Shown: piece after piece, positions 11,536 to 22,865 of the stretch | Position numbering within the stretch: the stretch's first letter is position 1 | How the letters are laid out: each line of letters begins with the position of its first letter | The notes under the pieces: model-generated | The model's input: the letters and a program-made list of their open reading frames with translations, nothing else | What the model was told of the DNA's origin: nothing | Database searches by the model: none | Made by a program: the position numbers and the translations under genes | NCBI RefSeq assembly: GCF_000276665.1 | Contig: NW_004955487.1 | Span: 2,997,103 to 3,061,102 of the forward strand | Source: Chinchilla lanigera | Lineage: Eukaryota > Chordata > Mammalia > Rodentia > Chinchillidae | Reading direction: 5' to 3' | Length of the DNA: 64,000 bases

Positions 11536-11962
11536 AGCCTTAGTCACTTTCTCACTGCTAGGATACAGTACCTGATGACAACAACTTAAAGGAGAAGAGT
11601 TTTATTTTGGCTCACATGGCAGAGTTTTCAATCCATAGTTGCTGCTTCAAATGTAAAAACTGCATTGTAGAAGGGACTGGGATACAGGAAAATTGCTCAT
11701 GTCCTGGAACCCAGTAAATAAAGGCAGAAGAGAGTAACTAGGGACTGACATACACCCTTCCAGGTCTTACCTCCAGTGATCTATCTCCTTCAGCCAGACA
11801 CTATCTCCTGACAGCACATGCAGTCATGAACACATCCATGGGTGAATCCACTGGTGAGAAAGTGCCCCATGATCTAGTCACCTTCTGAAAGCCCCACCTC
11901 TAAACATAGAAATCTGCTGTGGAACATCCCAGTTCCATACCATAGCATTATTTAAAACAGTA
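11536..11962 (-). mobile_element. MaLR LTR, minus strand (copy b)
   Basis: In reverse order: TCTCACTGCTAGGATACAGT, AGAGTTTTATTTTGGCTCAC, TCAATCCATAGTTGCTGCTT, TGACAGCACATGCAGTCATG, AAAGCCCCACCTCTAAACAT and a GGAACATCCCAGTTCCATACC end. It directly abuts the internal region on its left, so it reads as the 5' LTR of that minus-strand element. Confidence 0.75.
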
Positions 11963-12934
11963 ACAAATTTGATAACTGGGATCTTTCAACTCAAGCATCC
12001 CAGCTGTGGCTGCCTCTGTATCACTGAAGCATAGCCCATGCTTATGGTGTGAACTGTAGCATCCACTTTCTACATGGTTATGAAGTAGTGGAAGTTATGT
12101 TTCTCATAGATGCAGAAGATTTTCCTCTCTATCTTTAAGCTTTGTCTTCCTGGCTCTGAATGCCACCTAATTTCCTCTCAAAGGCATAAAACCTTGCTTC
12201 TTGCAGACATAATGTTTTGAAAACTACAAGAATCTAAAGAAAAGCTTGCTTTCAAAGTATAGATTAAGTGACTTTCACCTTTCTATCATCCAGCATAGCA
12301 TCCTGTAAAGAATAATGTAAAGCATGTACTGGGCCAGAGGGAGATTGCAAGATTTTTGTAGTGCAAGGAGGCTATATCTCATCTATTGGAGAACCTGTCA
12401 CTCCACATCCCTCAGTTGGCACTTATCCACTGCACAAGGACAGCAATGACAAGTTAAAACCTGACAAAGTATCAGTTGAGAGCATGTGTCCTCCTTCATG
12501 ATCATAATTGTGATTATGATCCTTTTCTCTGTTACTAAACATCAAGAGAGCACCACTATTGAAGTGTTTAACCATTATGAATACATAAGCTCTTTTGAGT
12601 AGCTACTTTCCAAGTCATAGAAATGATAAGTATCTCAAACTGGGAAAAAAATTTCAGAGATTTTGCCAAGTTAGTTTTGAGGCCAGAATTATTTTCACAT
12701 TTGCCACATTCATTTTTCTGAGAGGGATGTCAGCTTCCAGGTGAGCAGAATCATCCTTGTTAACACTCATGCTATCAACATTTCCTGCATGTTCAGGGGA
12801 TGGAATGATCCCAAGAAAATGGTTTTGTCATTTTTTAATTATTTAATTCTCAATTATAGATTTTTAAACATATTTGCCAAGCACAAGGAAATAACATTTG
12901 TTAAGTCTATGAATCTATAATGGTATTTTGTATT
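11963..12934. other. Unassigned stretch between two MaLR LTRs
   Basis: It could be further MaLR internal sequence, since it lies between LTR copies b and c of the same orientation. I cannot point to a diagnostic block. It has no substantial ORF. Confidence 0.35.
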
Positions 12935-13375
12935 GGTCCACTCTGTGTATGTTTATCACTTTACCATCAGGGACACAAAATATACAATGCATAGCTTTAA
13001 TGATGAGAGATTTAATTTGGCTCGTGGTTTCTGGAGATTTAGTCCCTGGTTACTTGTATTCAAGGCAGGAACATCATGGTGGGAGAGACTCGCAGAGGGA
13101 AAGTACTTTACCTATGGCAGTCAGGAAGCAAGGATTTAGAGAGGAGCAACCAGGGACAAGAATTCACCCTTTCATTTCATACCCCTAGTGACCCACCTGT
13201 TCTGACCAGGCCCTACCCCTTCATAGTACATTTGGCTATGAACTCATTGATGGATTAATTCATTGATGAGTATCCTAACCCCATGTCCCAGTCACTTTTT
13301 TAAAAATCCTACTTTTGAATGTAGGATACTTTGGGAGACGTCTTACACTAAACCACAGCATTGGATCATATCTCT
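12935..13375 (-). mobile_element. MaLR LTR, minus strand (copy c)
   Basis: Landmarks in reverse: GATTTAATTTGGCTCGTGGT, GATTTAGTCCCTGGTTACTT, AGGAACATCATGGTGGGAGA, GGCTATGAACTCATTGATGG, GGATTAATTCATTGATGAGT, and CTTTGGGAGACGTCTTACAC near the end. It is close to the shared layout of copies a, b and d. The 60-86 codon ORFs in it are incidental. Confidence 0.8.
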
Positions 13376-13911
13376 GCATATCTGCCTCTGCTCCTTTTTG
13401 TCTTGAGGATCAAATTTTACCTGATCACATTTTAAATTCAGGGTCCAAGCTCCTGATACCAAGTACTTTTCATCTAGATTCTTGGCTATATTGTTAAATT
13501 GACATCTGATTTTCACTCCAAAACTAGGGCATTATTTCCATTTTCATGGTCTTAGTGAGTTTTTCACCTCCACCCACATGAAATTGTTGCAATGGATATG
13601 GCTTGTCCCTAAATTAAGCCTTTATACACTTCTGCAACCAGTCATTATACAGTGAGGCCTCAAGGACTGCATGATTTGGGGAGATGAGCCTTATGGCAGC
13701 TGACCCCCAACCTGGAAGAGTAGATGCTTGGGCTTGTGAATCTCTAGTGGGCTTTACAAGACAAATTGCGTCTATCACACAAGTGGGGAAGTAATGTAAA
13801 ATTATCTGCACTTCAAACATAAGACAATTTTCTTGAGATCTCAATAAACATTTTCTGTTTTTCTTATTTCATATTAAAATATACCTAGCTGGGAAGATGT
13901 ATTACCTAGGA
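13376..13911. other. Unassigned intergenic DNA
   Basis: No clear repeat or gene. An AATAAACATTTTCTG block near 13842 could be a polyadenylation region of an LTR, but nothing else supports it. Confidence 0.3.
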
Positions 13912-14068
13912 TTTTCTTTTTTATTTTAAAGAGAGTAGTAAATGAGAAATAACAAACACAAAAATAGAACAGTATCAGCATACCAGTATTGGGAACATAA
14001 ACAAATTAAAGCAAGAACATTCAAAATGATACAGGGTCTCAAAACAAAATAATACAAATCAACAGGAA
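13912..14068 (-). mobile_element. L1 3' end, minus strand (fragment 1)
   Basis: It starts TTTTATTTTAAAGAGAGTAG and continues through AAAATGATACAGGGTCTCAA to ACAAATCAACAGGAAC. The same layout occurs at 16319, 24607 and 42238, and matches the reverse complement of the resident L1 3' UTR near 7480-7600. Confidence 0.7.
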
Positions 14069-14454
14069 CAGAATAAAATCAGTATAAAATATATGTACAG
14101 TTTTACAAAGGGATTTATTAGACAGGCTTACAAAAGCAGAACTAAAAGAATTAAAATGGCTGCCCACTAGTTCAGCAACAAAAGATTCTAGAACGCTGGT
14201 CTGTGCACTGCAGGACCCAGTCAGACTTGAAAGTTGAAGGCCTAAAAACCTCACTGTAGAATCAATCACCTGTACAAGTCTGCATCAAAAACCCAAAGGT
14301 CTGTGTTGAAAAGCTGAAAAATATGCACTGGAAGGCTGAAAAAGTTGGAGACCAATGTTCAAAGGCAGAGGCAAAGACCAGAGCGTCTCCAAAAAGCCAA
14401 CACTTTCTTTATCTCTCGCTTTTCATTTCATCCAGGCTACAGTCCTATTGGTTG

Positions 14455-14612
14455 GTACCACCCATATCTGGGGTGGGGCTTCCCCCTCCACTTGTTGACT
14501 TCCATGTCAATCATCCACAGCCACACCCAGAGCGTACCAGTTTGTTAGATGGTTCTTACTCAAGTGGACATATCAGGATTAAAGACCCTGGAATTGTAAA
14601 GAGGTAAGCATA
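14455..14612 (-). mobile_element. URR1-like hAT DNA transposon end
   Basis: The text GGTACCACCCATATCTGGGG, GGGGCTTCCCCC, ATGTCAATCATCCACAGCC and ACACCCAGAGCG followed by TTCTTACTCAAGTGGACAT resembles the reversed 5' end of the rodent URR1 family. A plus-strand relative may lie at 30010. Family call is from memory. Confidence 0.4.
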
Positions 14613-15099
14613 GATAAATTTTAATGCAGTGAAACTACATGGTATAGTGGTTGGTATGTGTCATAACCTGGTAGAGCCTATAGTATGGAGAGCACAAAGG
14701 GTGAACTTTAATGTATACTGTGTGCATCAGTTAACAATAACATAGCAGTATTTGCTTTTCAGTTATAACAAATGTCCCTGTCTGCTTTAAATTGCTTACA
14801 GTGGTGTCAATTTGCTATGACCCTAAAGCTGCTTTAAAAATAAAGTCTATTAAAATAATGATAATGATAATAATAATAACAAAAGGCACAAGGGATATAA
14901 ATAACCTCAGACTAATATCAGTATTATAATCTCAGATTTTAGTTGCCAAAGTGAGATATATAACAGCTCTATGAAACTGGACAGATATGCTTTAATTCAG
15001 AAATTGCCTTAAATTTGTTTACAATTTATTTTGAAAGTGCAAATTTCAAATGCACATAACTTAAACATGGTCAAAGAGACTAAAAATGCAATTAACCTA

Positions 15100-15477
15100 T
15101 ATTATGGTTTGTGTCTACACAAAGCCTCATGCAGTCATGGGGTGGGCTTCTGGAGTTTATGATTGACTCATGGTCCAATGCTGGGATTATAGGTATGAGT
15201 GCTACACCCTCCCTGGGGTGGATAGCTTGCATACAATATAAGGGTGAAGGGAGCAGGAAAGAGGCTTGCTCCTTGCTGCTCCTTCCTTTTCACTCTTGTT
15301 GGTTTTGGTGTAGTCTGCCGCTATAAACTGTTGCCCTCTGCCATGTGCCACTCTGCCTTGGAGCCAGCTGAGTATGTACTGAAACCTCCACAAAATGTGA
15401 GCTAAGTACACCTTTCCTGCTTTAATTCTGGGCATCAGGTATTTTGTCTCAGCAATGAGAGAAAAGTAACCAAGACA
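15100..15477 (+). mobile_element. MaLR LTR (MT/ORR1-like), plus strand
   Basis: The 3' part is diagnostic: CTGAAACCTCCACAAAATGT, GAGCTAAGTACACCTTTCCT, a CATCAGGTATTTTGTCTCAG block, and GCAATGAGAGAAAAGTAACC at the end. The 5' part begins TATGGTTTGTGTCTACAC. Orientation is opposite to the neighbouring copies a-d. Confidence 0.7.
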
Positions 15478-15954
15478 ACCTATATTTCACCTTTATACAA
15501 ATTAGGAAGGGCAACTTTGCTTTGCGAGATTTAGAACGTGAGGCTCCTTTCCATGGGTGTAATTTCCCATCATGCTCTGTGGTCCCTAGCAATTGGAACA
15601 GCAGGGACTGCTGTCTCTCTGTCAACACAAACTGTGCAACTGTCTGGGTATTGAACAACTTTCCACTGCTGTAGCAAACACCTGAGCAAAATAACTTAGA
15701 GGAGGGAAGGCTTATTTTGGCTCAGAGTTTTAGAGGCTTAGTCCATGGTTAACTGGATCTGTTGCTTGTGACAAGACAGAAACCTAATGTTGGACAGGGT
15801 GACAGAGGGAGTTTGCTCATCTTGTCGTAGCCAGGAATCAAAGCATGAAATAGGCACAGAGAGGGGAATAGGCCAGGAACAACATATATCAGGTGTGATT
15901 TTAAAAAAAAATGAGGAGTGCTTAAATTTTTTTAAATGTTACAAAGACTCATTG

Positions 15955-16295
15955 CCTTGAATTCTCAAAATACTTCACCCGTTTACTTTTAACACACTTA
16001 CCACATCATCCTGGTAACTTTCTGCAGCGGCGCCAGAGTCTTCTTTTCTGAGTGTCTTTAGCTGCACCGTCCTGGCTGCCTCAATGTCCCGAATAAATTC
16101 AAAATGTGCCTTTTTCATGGTCATTTTGACTTTGGGGAAGAGTTGGAAGGCACAAGTGCCAAACCCAGTGACTAAGGTGGATAAGGATGCAGCATCAGGC
16201 TTTTATGAGCCTGCTTTTCCATTGGATGGTGCTCAGTAGGCGAATTCACTGTATTTTTTTTTTTGTCACACTTCATAAATACATTCCTGAATGTG
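15955..16295 (-). mobile_element. Mariner transposase fragment A, nested in MaLR LTR
   Basis: Minus-strand translation from about 16135 down gives PKVKMTMKKAHFEF, then RDIEAARTVQLKTLRKEDSG. This is the C-terminal part of a mariner-type (DDD) transposase. The catalytic core upstream is missing. The part at 16200-16295 (AHKSLMLHPYPP and CDKKKNTV in another frame) matches fragment C. No terminal inverted repeat is visible. Confidence 0.7.
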
Positions 16296-16318
16296 CTCAA
16301 AGTGAGAGGAAGGATTTT

Positions 16319-16475
16319 GATTTTTTTTATCTTAAAGAGAATAATAAAAAAGAACAATAGCAAAATACCAACAATATAGACAAAAACAAAACAAAGCAAA
16401 AACAATAAAAATGACACAAGGTTTCAGAACAAAATGATAGGAATTAACAGTGGCGGTTATATTACCTACTGGATT
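16319..16475 (-). mobile_element. L1 3' end, minus strand (fragment 2)
   Basis: It begins TTTTTTTTATCTTAAAGAGA and continues to ACACAAGGTTTCAGAACAAA and ATAGGAATTAACAGTGGCGG. It is nearly collinear with fragments 1, 3 and 4. It sits directly beside mariner fragment A inside LTR copy d. Confidence 0.75.
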
Positions 16476-16799
16476 TTGAAGGAGATTAATATCCTTTATT
16501 GTAATTTTTTAAATTTAAGTGTATTTCGATCACATGTGGTAGTCCCCAAGGCCAAGGTCTCATGGCCACACCCTTTGACCTGGCCCCACCTTCTATCAGC
16601 CCACTGAGCTCTGATGTCAACCATGGGTTAATCCATGCATGACGTTAATGTCTTTATGACTGGATCATTGCCAAGAGCCCCACCTTTGAGTGTTTCTGCT
16701 CTGGAGATCAAGTCTTCCACATGATCAGCCCTTTGGGGGACATTCTAGATGCAAACAACATTTGGCTTTGCTTGAAGACTAAGTCATACTCACTTGATG

Positions 16800-17080
16800 A
16801 CTCCATTGTATGCATGAGCAGTCACCATTGCCTGTGAGTCTGTGTTCCTTCATCCCCTCTGGTCCACTGTCCTCCTCCTTGCAGCCTCAGCCACGCACTC
16901 TTAATCCTACACCACCCTTGGCTGTTTCGAACAGCTGGGCCATTTCCAAAATATGCAATCTAAGAATTCTACCTTCTTGCCTTTCTACCTTATTTTTCCT
17001 GCTGGATTGTTTCAACCATTCTTCCCTCTCCAGTGTTTCCTTCCTCTCGTGTTTCCACCATCCTTACAACTGCACTTTCT
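16800..17080 (-). mobile_element. Possible L2-type LINE remnant
   Basis: Blocks such as GTCCTCCTCCTTGCAGCCTC and CCTTGGCTGTTTCGAACAGC resemble the reversed L2 pattern of cctcc-ttgctgttcctcgaaca, at low identity. A plus-strand ORF of 134 codons (16810-17214, rich in Ser, Pro, Leu) overlaps it and has no recognisable domain. Confidence 0.25.
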
Positions 17081-17214
17081 TCCTGGCCCAAGTGAGAGCT
17101 CCTGGTTTGGATACAAGCCCATCCTCTGAAAGCATCTTTAACTCCCTTCCTCATTCCTTTGATTATTGCCTTTACTTGTCAATGAGAACCTGCTTAATTA
17201 TTATCTCTTTTTAG

Positions 17215-20009
17215 GAAACATTTGAATACTGCTGGGGGAAACTCTCAAGACATTTTGATTGTTCTCACTTGAAGCAGTTGGAAGGAGATGAAAAGGAGCA
17301 AGTTTTTTTCCTTTGCTCTGTGTGCATGGATACACAGGTTGGACCACTGTCCCTTCTATTGCTCCCATCAGAAATAAATAAGGAAGAATATCAGAAATGC
17401 TAGGCTAATTCAATGTAGGATGGATGGAATCAGAACTACTGGGAAAAAAATAATAGATCATGAGTGACCAGATCAAGGGATAAAAGTGAATTAATGCGGG
17501 ACATTCAAAAAAGCCTTTCATTAAGATCTCTAGGACCACTAAACTGACAGAGTGAGCCAGTTGCACTGCTTCATTCCTGAAACGTGCCTTGATACCACCT
17601 TGGATCCTGTCTCTAGTTCCCCAGGCCTGGTGATAGTCACATATTTTGCTACCACTTGTCATAGGTTCTGGGTAGTTCGCAGTAACAATAAAACTGAGTC
17701 TCAGGTCAAGGATTTTGAGTCCAGAAACTATTTGTTGGCCATATGGTTTAAATTATCGTTTTTTCTGTATATCTGGAAAATTAGTGGGTGTCTAACCTAT
17801 CTAGAATATAGGCATAGGTATTTCCTGGTAAAATCATAGGAGGAGGCTGTTCCAACATCATGTAATTTATTTGTCTAACAGGCTGTAGCTGAGCTTAGAT
17901 ATTTGGAAAATCCTCATTATAGTATGATAGCTCCCATATAGAGTAATACAGAGATTTCTTCAGAACAAGCCCTGCAAGGAGCCAGAACACACACTGCAGA
18001 TGTGGAAATTAAAATGCTAAATAATTTCATTGAGCAAGCTGCAAAAAAGGTATCATTTCTATTGTAATTAATTTAATAATTTACATAATGCCTTATCCCA
18101 GAAACTTTTTGTTAAATAACAAAGCATCACAAACTTCACAATAGAGGAAGGTGACAATAAAGAGGAAGGTAAAGCAAAAGGAAAATAATGCCTTAAGAGA
18201 TCAAATTAAAGAAATTACAATTTATTAGTAACTGCAAAGTAGTTAAATTAGCACTTTAAATATGATTTGGGAAGGCAAATCTTTTTCTTTTTTTTTTTTT
18301 TGTAACAATCCTCAATTTTCCATAGTTTGACTGTTGCACCTCTTATTATCTGTTCTGGTGAGAGTCACTTGGGATTGTGAAGACCTTACCTGCAGCAATC
18401 ACAGCTCTGAGTGGAAAGAAATCCCCCTCAGGGACATACCCTAGGACAGAGCTTCTGATCTGTGTTTTGGAGATAGTTTTCCTATCATCTGGAAATCCAA
18501 TTAGAATGCATGGGTTTCTGCTTTTGATAAAGCTCACATTCTACAGTTCTCTTCATTACTAAAGATGGACATAATTTCTAGAAACAAAAACAAAGAGTTA
18601 GGAAACAAAGCCTGCTTCAAGTTTCCAAATTGCAGCTGAAGAAAATGGTGTTAGGTTTTAAGAGCACTGATAGGTGGTCATCACTTGCAGCTCATATGAT
18701 GACTGCACCAAAATTGTGTGCAGACTGGTCCCCAAAACTTCTATATAAAAAGCAGCCTCATGGAGATAAGAATAAAATGCACTCAGGTAATTATTTGGAA
18801 AGAGTAACAAGTGTGATATAAACACACACTTGTATTCTGTGAACAACTGCTTGTGTGAGGACAGGCTCCCGAGGAAAGAAACAGCAGAACAATCCTGGGA
18901 TGTTGGATCAAGAATATGCCTTAAAAATAAAAGTGCTCAGTGTGTTGAGAGAAAAGTTGACAACATTGAAAATAGACAGCAGGCTAGATAATATTACTAT
19001 GAATTTCTGGATTAGACAATAATCACCATGTGATTGACTGAAAATTGTCTTTCAGAAAACACAAGCTATAATATTAGGGACAAAGAGCCAAACTTGTTAG
19101 AAGTTACTACTGTCAAATAGTTTAGAAAGCATATATTTGTATACTGGGATGGTGTATATGTATGTATCTCTATGAGTCTACATATGTATATTTGTATAGA
19201 CACATGTAACAAGAGAAAGACAGGGATCAAAAGACAAGTAAATTAGAGCAAATGCCAAGCATTGGTGAGCATGCATAAATGATGTTTAGGATTTATTTGT
19301 TCTAGTCTTGACACTTTTCTCTACCTTTGAAATTATATCAAAATAAACTCCCAATCATTCAGGCTTTGCGCATGAGTGGTTTACCTGTGTTTACATGTGT
19401 CAGTTCTTGCACATGTGTGTAATTGAATGATACAAATCACATATGACTGTCCATCAAAGTTGGAAACTATAACCAGAATCTATAACCTCAGCATTTGAAA
19501 GCTAGCCAGCCATTGTCAGTAATTTGAAGTTTCAAGACTTTTTATCACATATAGATTTAAAAAATAATCTCTATTTTTTGTTTTCATAATTCTACCATTA
19601 ACATTTTGTTCCAAACCTTCTTATATCACTAAATACAATTCTGAATTCTGTGAGGCGCCAAAGAGTTGCAAGATGAGGACTGATGATATTCAGTAAGCAG
19701 TTGCTCTGAAAATGTTCTGGGAGGCCAGTAATGCACCAGCCAGCACATAGCCCCTGCACACAGCCTCCCCAGATTTCAATGTCAACATATCTTGGGGGTT
19801 TTGATGGTTTCTTTTCTGTGTTGATGAGGGAGGTACAGTGTTCAGTTGTTTGATCAAACAGTAATCTAGGCATTTCTTGGAAGGTATTTACTAAATGTAG
19901 TTATTTAATATTTAAAATCAGTATACTGTGAGTAAAGTTGATCTCCATCTGTAGGGTGATTGGGCCTCAGTCAATGAGTCAAAGTTCTTAAGAGTAGAAG
20001 AGAAGGATT
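17215..20009. other. Unassigned AT-rich intergenic DNA
   Basis: Contains a poly-T stretch at about 18286-18301 and loose (TATG)-rich sequence at 19150-19200. There are no ORFs with recognisable domains and no clear repeat family. It is the first long stretch where I see little of the repeat load typical of the rest. Confidence 0.4.
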
Positions 20010-20205
20010 CCCCAAAGAACAGATGGATATGTTCCTGAAGAACCCAGGCTGCTGGTCTGGCTTGTATAGATTTGACCTGCCTGGACTTGCCAGGGTCCTC
20101 AAGCATTTCTTTTAACCAGCCAATTTTGTCATATCTCTCTTTCTCTCACTATGTTTAAATATGTTTATTCTGTTTCTCTGCAGACACCTGACTAATACAG
20201 ATGTG
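20010..20205 (+). mobile_element. LTR-like 3' tail
   Basis: The end has the retroviral LTR-type layout: a CCAGGCTGCTGGTCTGGCTT block, AACCAGCCAATTTTGTCATA, TCTCTCTTTCTCTCACTATG, and then TTTCTCTGCAGACACCTGACTAATACAG. A similar tail occurs at 22035-22190. The family is not determined. Confidence 0.4.
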
Positions 20206-20477
20206 TTCCTAGACATTTTCCCTTCGGTTTTTTTGTCTATAGAATAGAGGACAATGGTACTAACCCACAGTGTGCATATAAGCAGAAAGCATGCCATTCA
20301 CGTGCTTAATGTACTTAGAAATTATCTTGCTAATCTCCCAATGAGTGGTCTTGGAGGATATAGAAATTATGTCTCTCTGTTCTTTCTGGTGGGGTTGTCT
20401 AATTATTGAGTTCCCTGTGAATTGGAAGTTTGATTACCTGGTGAAAATCAAGTTGAACAAGTTGGGCAAGAATACTA

Positions 20478-20720
20478 TAGATCTTATAGGGTGAATCGTG
20501 TCTCTACAAAACCAATGTTAGAATCCAGAAACCTCAGTATATGACCTTACTTGAAAGTACAGATGTTGACAATGTGATGATTTACTGTGAGGTCATACTA
20601 CAGTAAGGTGGATTCCAAGTCTAATACAACAGGTTTCTGTATAAGAAGATGGCCACGTAAAGACACCAAGAAATGGGGAGAACACCATGGGAGCAGTGAT
20701 GGAGTCAGATATTAGAGTTA
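20478..20720 (+). mobile_element. MLT1-like MaLR LTR, plus strand
   Basis: GGTGAATCGTGTCTCTACAA, AGAATCCAGAAACCTCAGTA, ATGACCTTACTTGAAAGTAC, TGTGAGGTCATACTACAGTA and TATAAGAAGATGGCCACG follow the common MLT1/MST order (gtgacctta-ttggaaa, gaggtcat, tataagaag). The distal third is too diverged to delimit. Confidence 0.6.
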
Positions 20721-22034
20721 TACAGCAATGCAGCAAGGAAAGGGAAGAATTTCTAGCAAACCATAAGAGACATGAGTCACGAATACCCTAAGGCGCTGGT
20801 GGCAAAGCTGTGGCATGTGTGATGCAGCTAGCTATTTGTTATCATTGAAAGCTCTAAAAGGTCCTTCACTGTCCTAAGCATTCCAAAAGCTTCATAGCCC
20901 TATGGACCACTCCATTCACAATGTGTGAGCCACTGAGTGTTGGTATTTTTTCAAGGAACCTGGAGGAAACTAGTGTGGGATACATATATGTGTGGGATAT
21001 GCGTACCCACTACTGTGTATATGTACATGCTGTATATACCTCATTTGAGGGTAGATAGTATTTTATGTCTATATGTGATGCTATGTTTGATTGTCTGCTT
21101 AAGATTAGATTGGTCCATTGTAAGAATGTTGGCTTTCAATTTTTTTTTTAATCTTTTGTTTGTTTTCCTTTCCAATTAGTAAGCAATTACTGCTTCTAAT
21201 CTTTGAAATTGGGGCAAATATCTTCCCCAATAAACTTTGAACTAGTGGTTTTAGTGTCCATTCATGATTGATGATCCTAGACTGAGTCAGATCTTCTCTT
21301 GGGGTTTAAAATATGACATTCTTTAGCAATATACACATTTACTTATTAGTTCTTTTTGAACAAGAAGAACTTTCACTGGTAAGCTGAGGGTAAACTACCA
21401 TGGTTCTGCCTAAATCACAGAAAAACATTTAGTTGTGACCAATAATGATGCAAAATGATGAGTTTTCTCTACTCCACCTCATGGACACCTGAGATTCCAC
21501 TGATCCAGAGTTTTTTATTCAGTGAAATAAATACAGACAGCATTAATTTTTGTTAGTGTGATCATGCCATCTTTGATCACTCGCACCATCTTTGAGACCT
21601 GCAATCTAACTTCTCTGTCCTTTGCAATACTCTCTTCACTCTTGCATACCTCCATGTCTTCTAGTACTTGTTCTTCAAGGCGCAAGTTGTTCTTTACCAT
21701 CCTGGAATTTCTCTAAGGTTTTAAGAGTTCCTTTATTAGAGAATGACACTGAAAAAACAATGATATATACATTGTTGGTTTCTATTCATTCTGCAGCCTT
21801 TCTCAGGGTCTTTCAGCAGAGAGAGCTAGGAAAGTTACTTGTTAATAAAAAGAACATTTTTGAGGCTTCCATTCTTTGGAGTAGCTCCAGTCTTCACCTT
21901 CAGTTCAGACCTTGTCTCCTGGCTATTAACTCAGACTCTTTCACTTCCTCGTTGGATCCTTCAGCCTTCCAGTGTACACTCATCAGCCTCTTGATACAGA
22001 CTTGCATGGAACACTGCAGTGAACTCCAGGCCCT
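20721..22034. other. Unassigned intergenic DNA
   Basis: A 61-codon minus-strand ORF (21515-21700) is charged and non-repetitive, with an acidic-basic helical look. I do not recognise it. The 139-codon plus-strand ORF over the same segment (21622-22041) has no visible domain. Nothing else stands out. Confidence 0.35.
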
Positions 22035-22190
22035 GGACTGAATCCTTTGGTCTCCAGTATGCAGACACCCTCCGCACGCTTCCTCATCCTACTCAGTGGC
22101 TGACCATCATAAGCCAATCTTGTAATTTCTTATACATTTGTAAATCTTGTGTTATATCTGTTTCTCTAATAAAATCCTGACTGATACAGA
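22035..22190 (+). mobile_element. LTR-like 3' tail next to retroviral pol remnant
   Basis: AAGCCAATCTTGTAATTTCT, ATCTGTTTCTCTAATAAAAT and then CCTGACTGATACAG have the same layout as the tail at 20010. It ends exactly where the minus-strand integrase remnant begins, but the orientation is opposite, so the two may be unrelated insertions. Confidence 0.4.
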
Positions 22191-22191
22191 A

Positions 22192-22730
22192 TGGTTGGGG
22201 AAGGTGAGACTCAGCCTATAACCACAGGAGGTACAGGTTGCATTTAACAGAGATGAGAATAGAGGACTTAGAGGTAAAGGATTCTGGTCCTCTGTGAAGA
22301 TGGGATCCAACTGCCTAACAGCAAGGGGCCTCCCGTACATCAGTTCAAAGGGGCTTATGGTGGGTTTACAGTGGGTAGTGCTCAGCTTGAAGAGGGCCAG
22401 GGGTAGGAAGTAAATCCAAAGCTGTTGTGTTTGCATTGTGAGTTTAGTACCTGTGTTTTTAAGATACCGTTTGTGCTTTCCACTTTTCCTGATGACTGGG
22501 AGTGATAAGGAATATGAAAGTGCCAGTTTATGTTGCAGGATTTTTCTGCGTGTTGAGAAATCTGAGAGACAAATTCTGGCCCATTATCTGGCTGCAGTGA
22601 GGCTGGGAGTCCAAACTTTGGAATGATCTCTGTTAAAAGAATAGGGAAAGAAGACAGGAAGAATAGGGGTGTTATGAGGAAAGTTAGTGGGGATCAGTAT
22701 TCCTACCCTGCAAAAGAAATCAATAATGGG
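22192..22730 (-). pseudogene. Endogenous retrovirus integrase remnant (pol), minus strand
   Basis: The minus strand encodes a degraded retroviral integrase core and its C-terminal flank. The central segment has the DNGPEF motif with the second catalytic Asp (about 22580). About 100 bp further on it has HSQSSGKVE, whose last residue is the catalytic Glu (about 22485). Downstream is the ISPFELMYGRP motif (about 22330). This layout is typical of gammaretrovirus-like (ERV1) pol. Frames change between these blocks and stops interrupt them; the longest open piece is 94 codons (22152-22436). The rest of pol, gag and env are absent. It is inactive. Confidence 0.8.
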
Positions 22731-22736
22731 TTTGGG

Positions 22737-22850
22737 CCAGGCATGGCGGCACACATTGCCCCACTCAGGAGGTTGAGGTAGAAGGACTGCCATGAGTTGG
22801 AGGCTAGCCTGGACTGCAGAGCGAGACTTTGTTAAAAAAAGAACATTTTT
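22737..22850 (+). mobile_element. B1 SINE, plus strand
   Basis: GGCCAGGCATGGCGGCACAC, CTCAGGAGGTTGAGGTAGAA, GGAGGCTAGCCTGGACTGCA, GCGAGACTTTGTTAAAAAAA. It lies between the integrase remnant and the inverted L1, and has an A-rich tail. It lacks the internal duplication. Confidence 0.85.
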
Positions 22851-22865
22851 TAAGCAGTTTCTTTC

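Larger units (their letters stand above)
15645..16768 (-). mobile_element. MaLR LTR, minus strand (copy d), interrupted
   Basis: The left part (15645-15890) has CACTGCTGTAGCAAACACCT, GGCTTATTTTGGCTCAGAGT and TTAGTCCATGGTTAACTGG. The right part (about 16540-16768) has TTGACCTGGCCCCACCTTCT, TGGGTTAATCCATGCATGAC, GAGCCCCACCTTTGAGTG and CTTTGGGGGACATTCTAG. Together they make one LTR in the right order. About 640 bp of mariner and L1 sequence separates them, so those inserted later. Confidence 0.75.

Noticed and set aside
16810..17214. 134-codon ORF as a possible gene
   Set aside because: Low-complexity Ser/Pro/Leu composition, no domain, and overlap with a possible L2 remnant.
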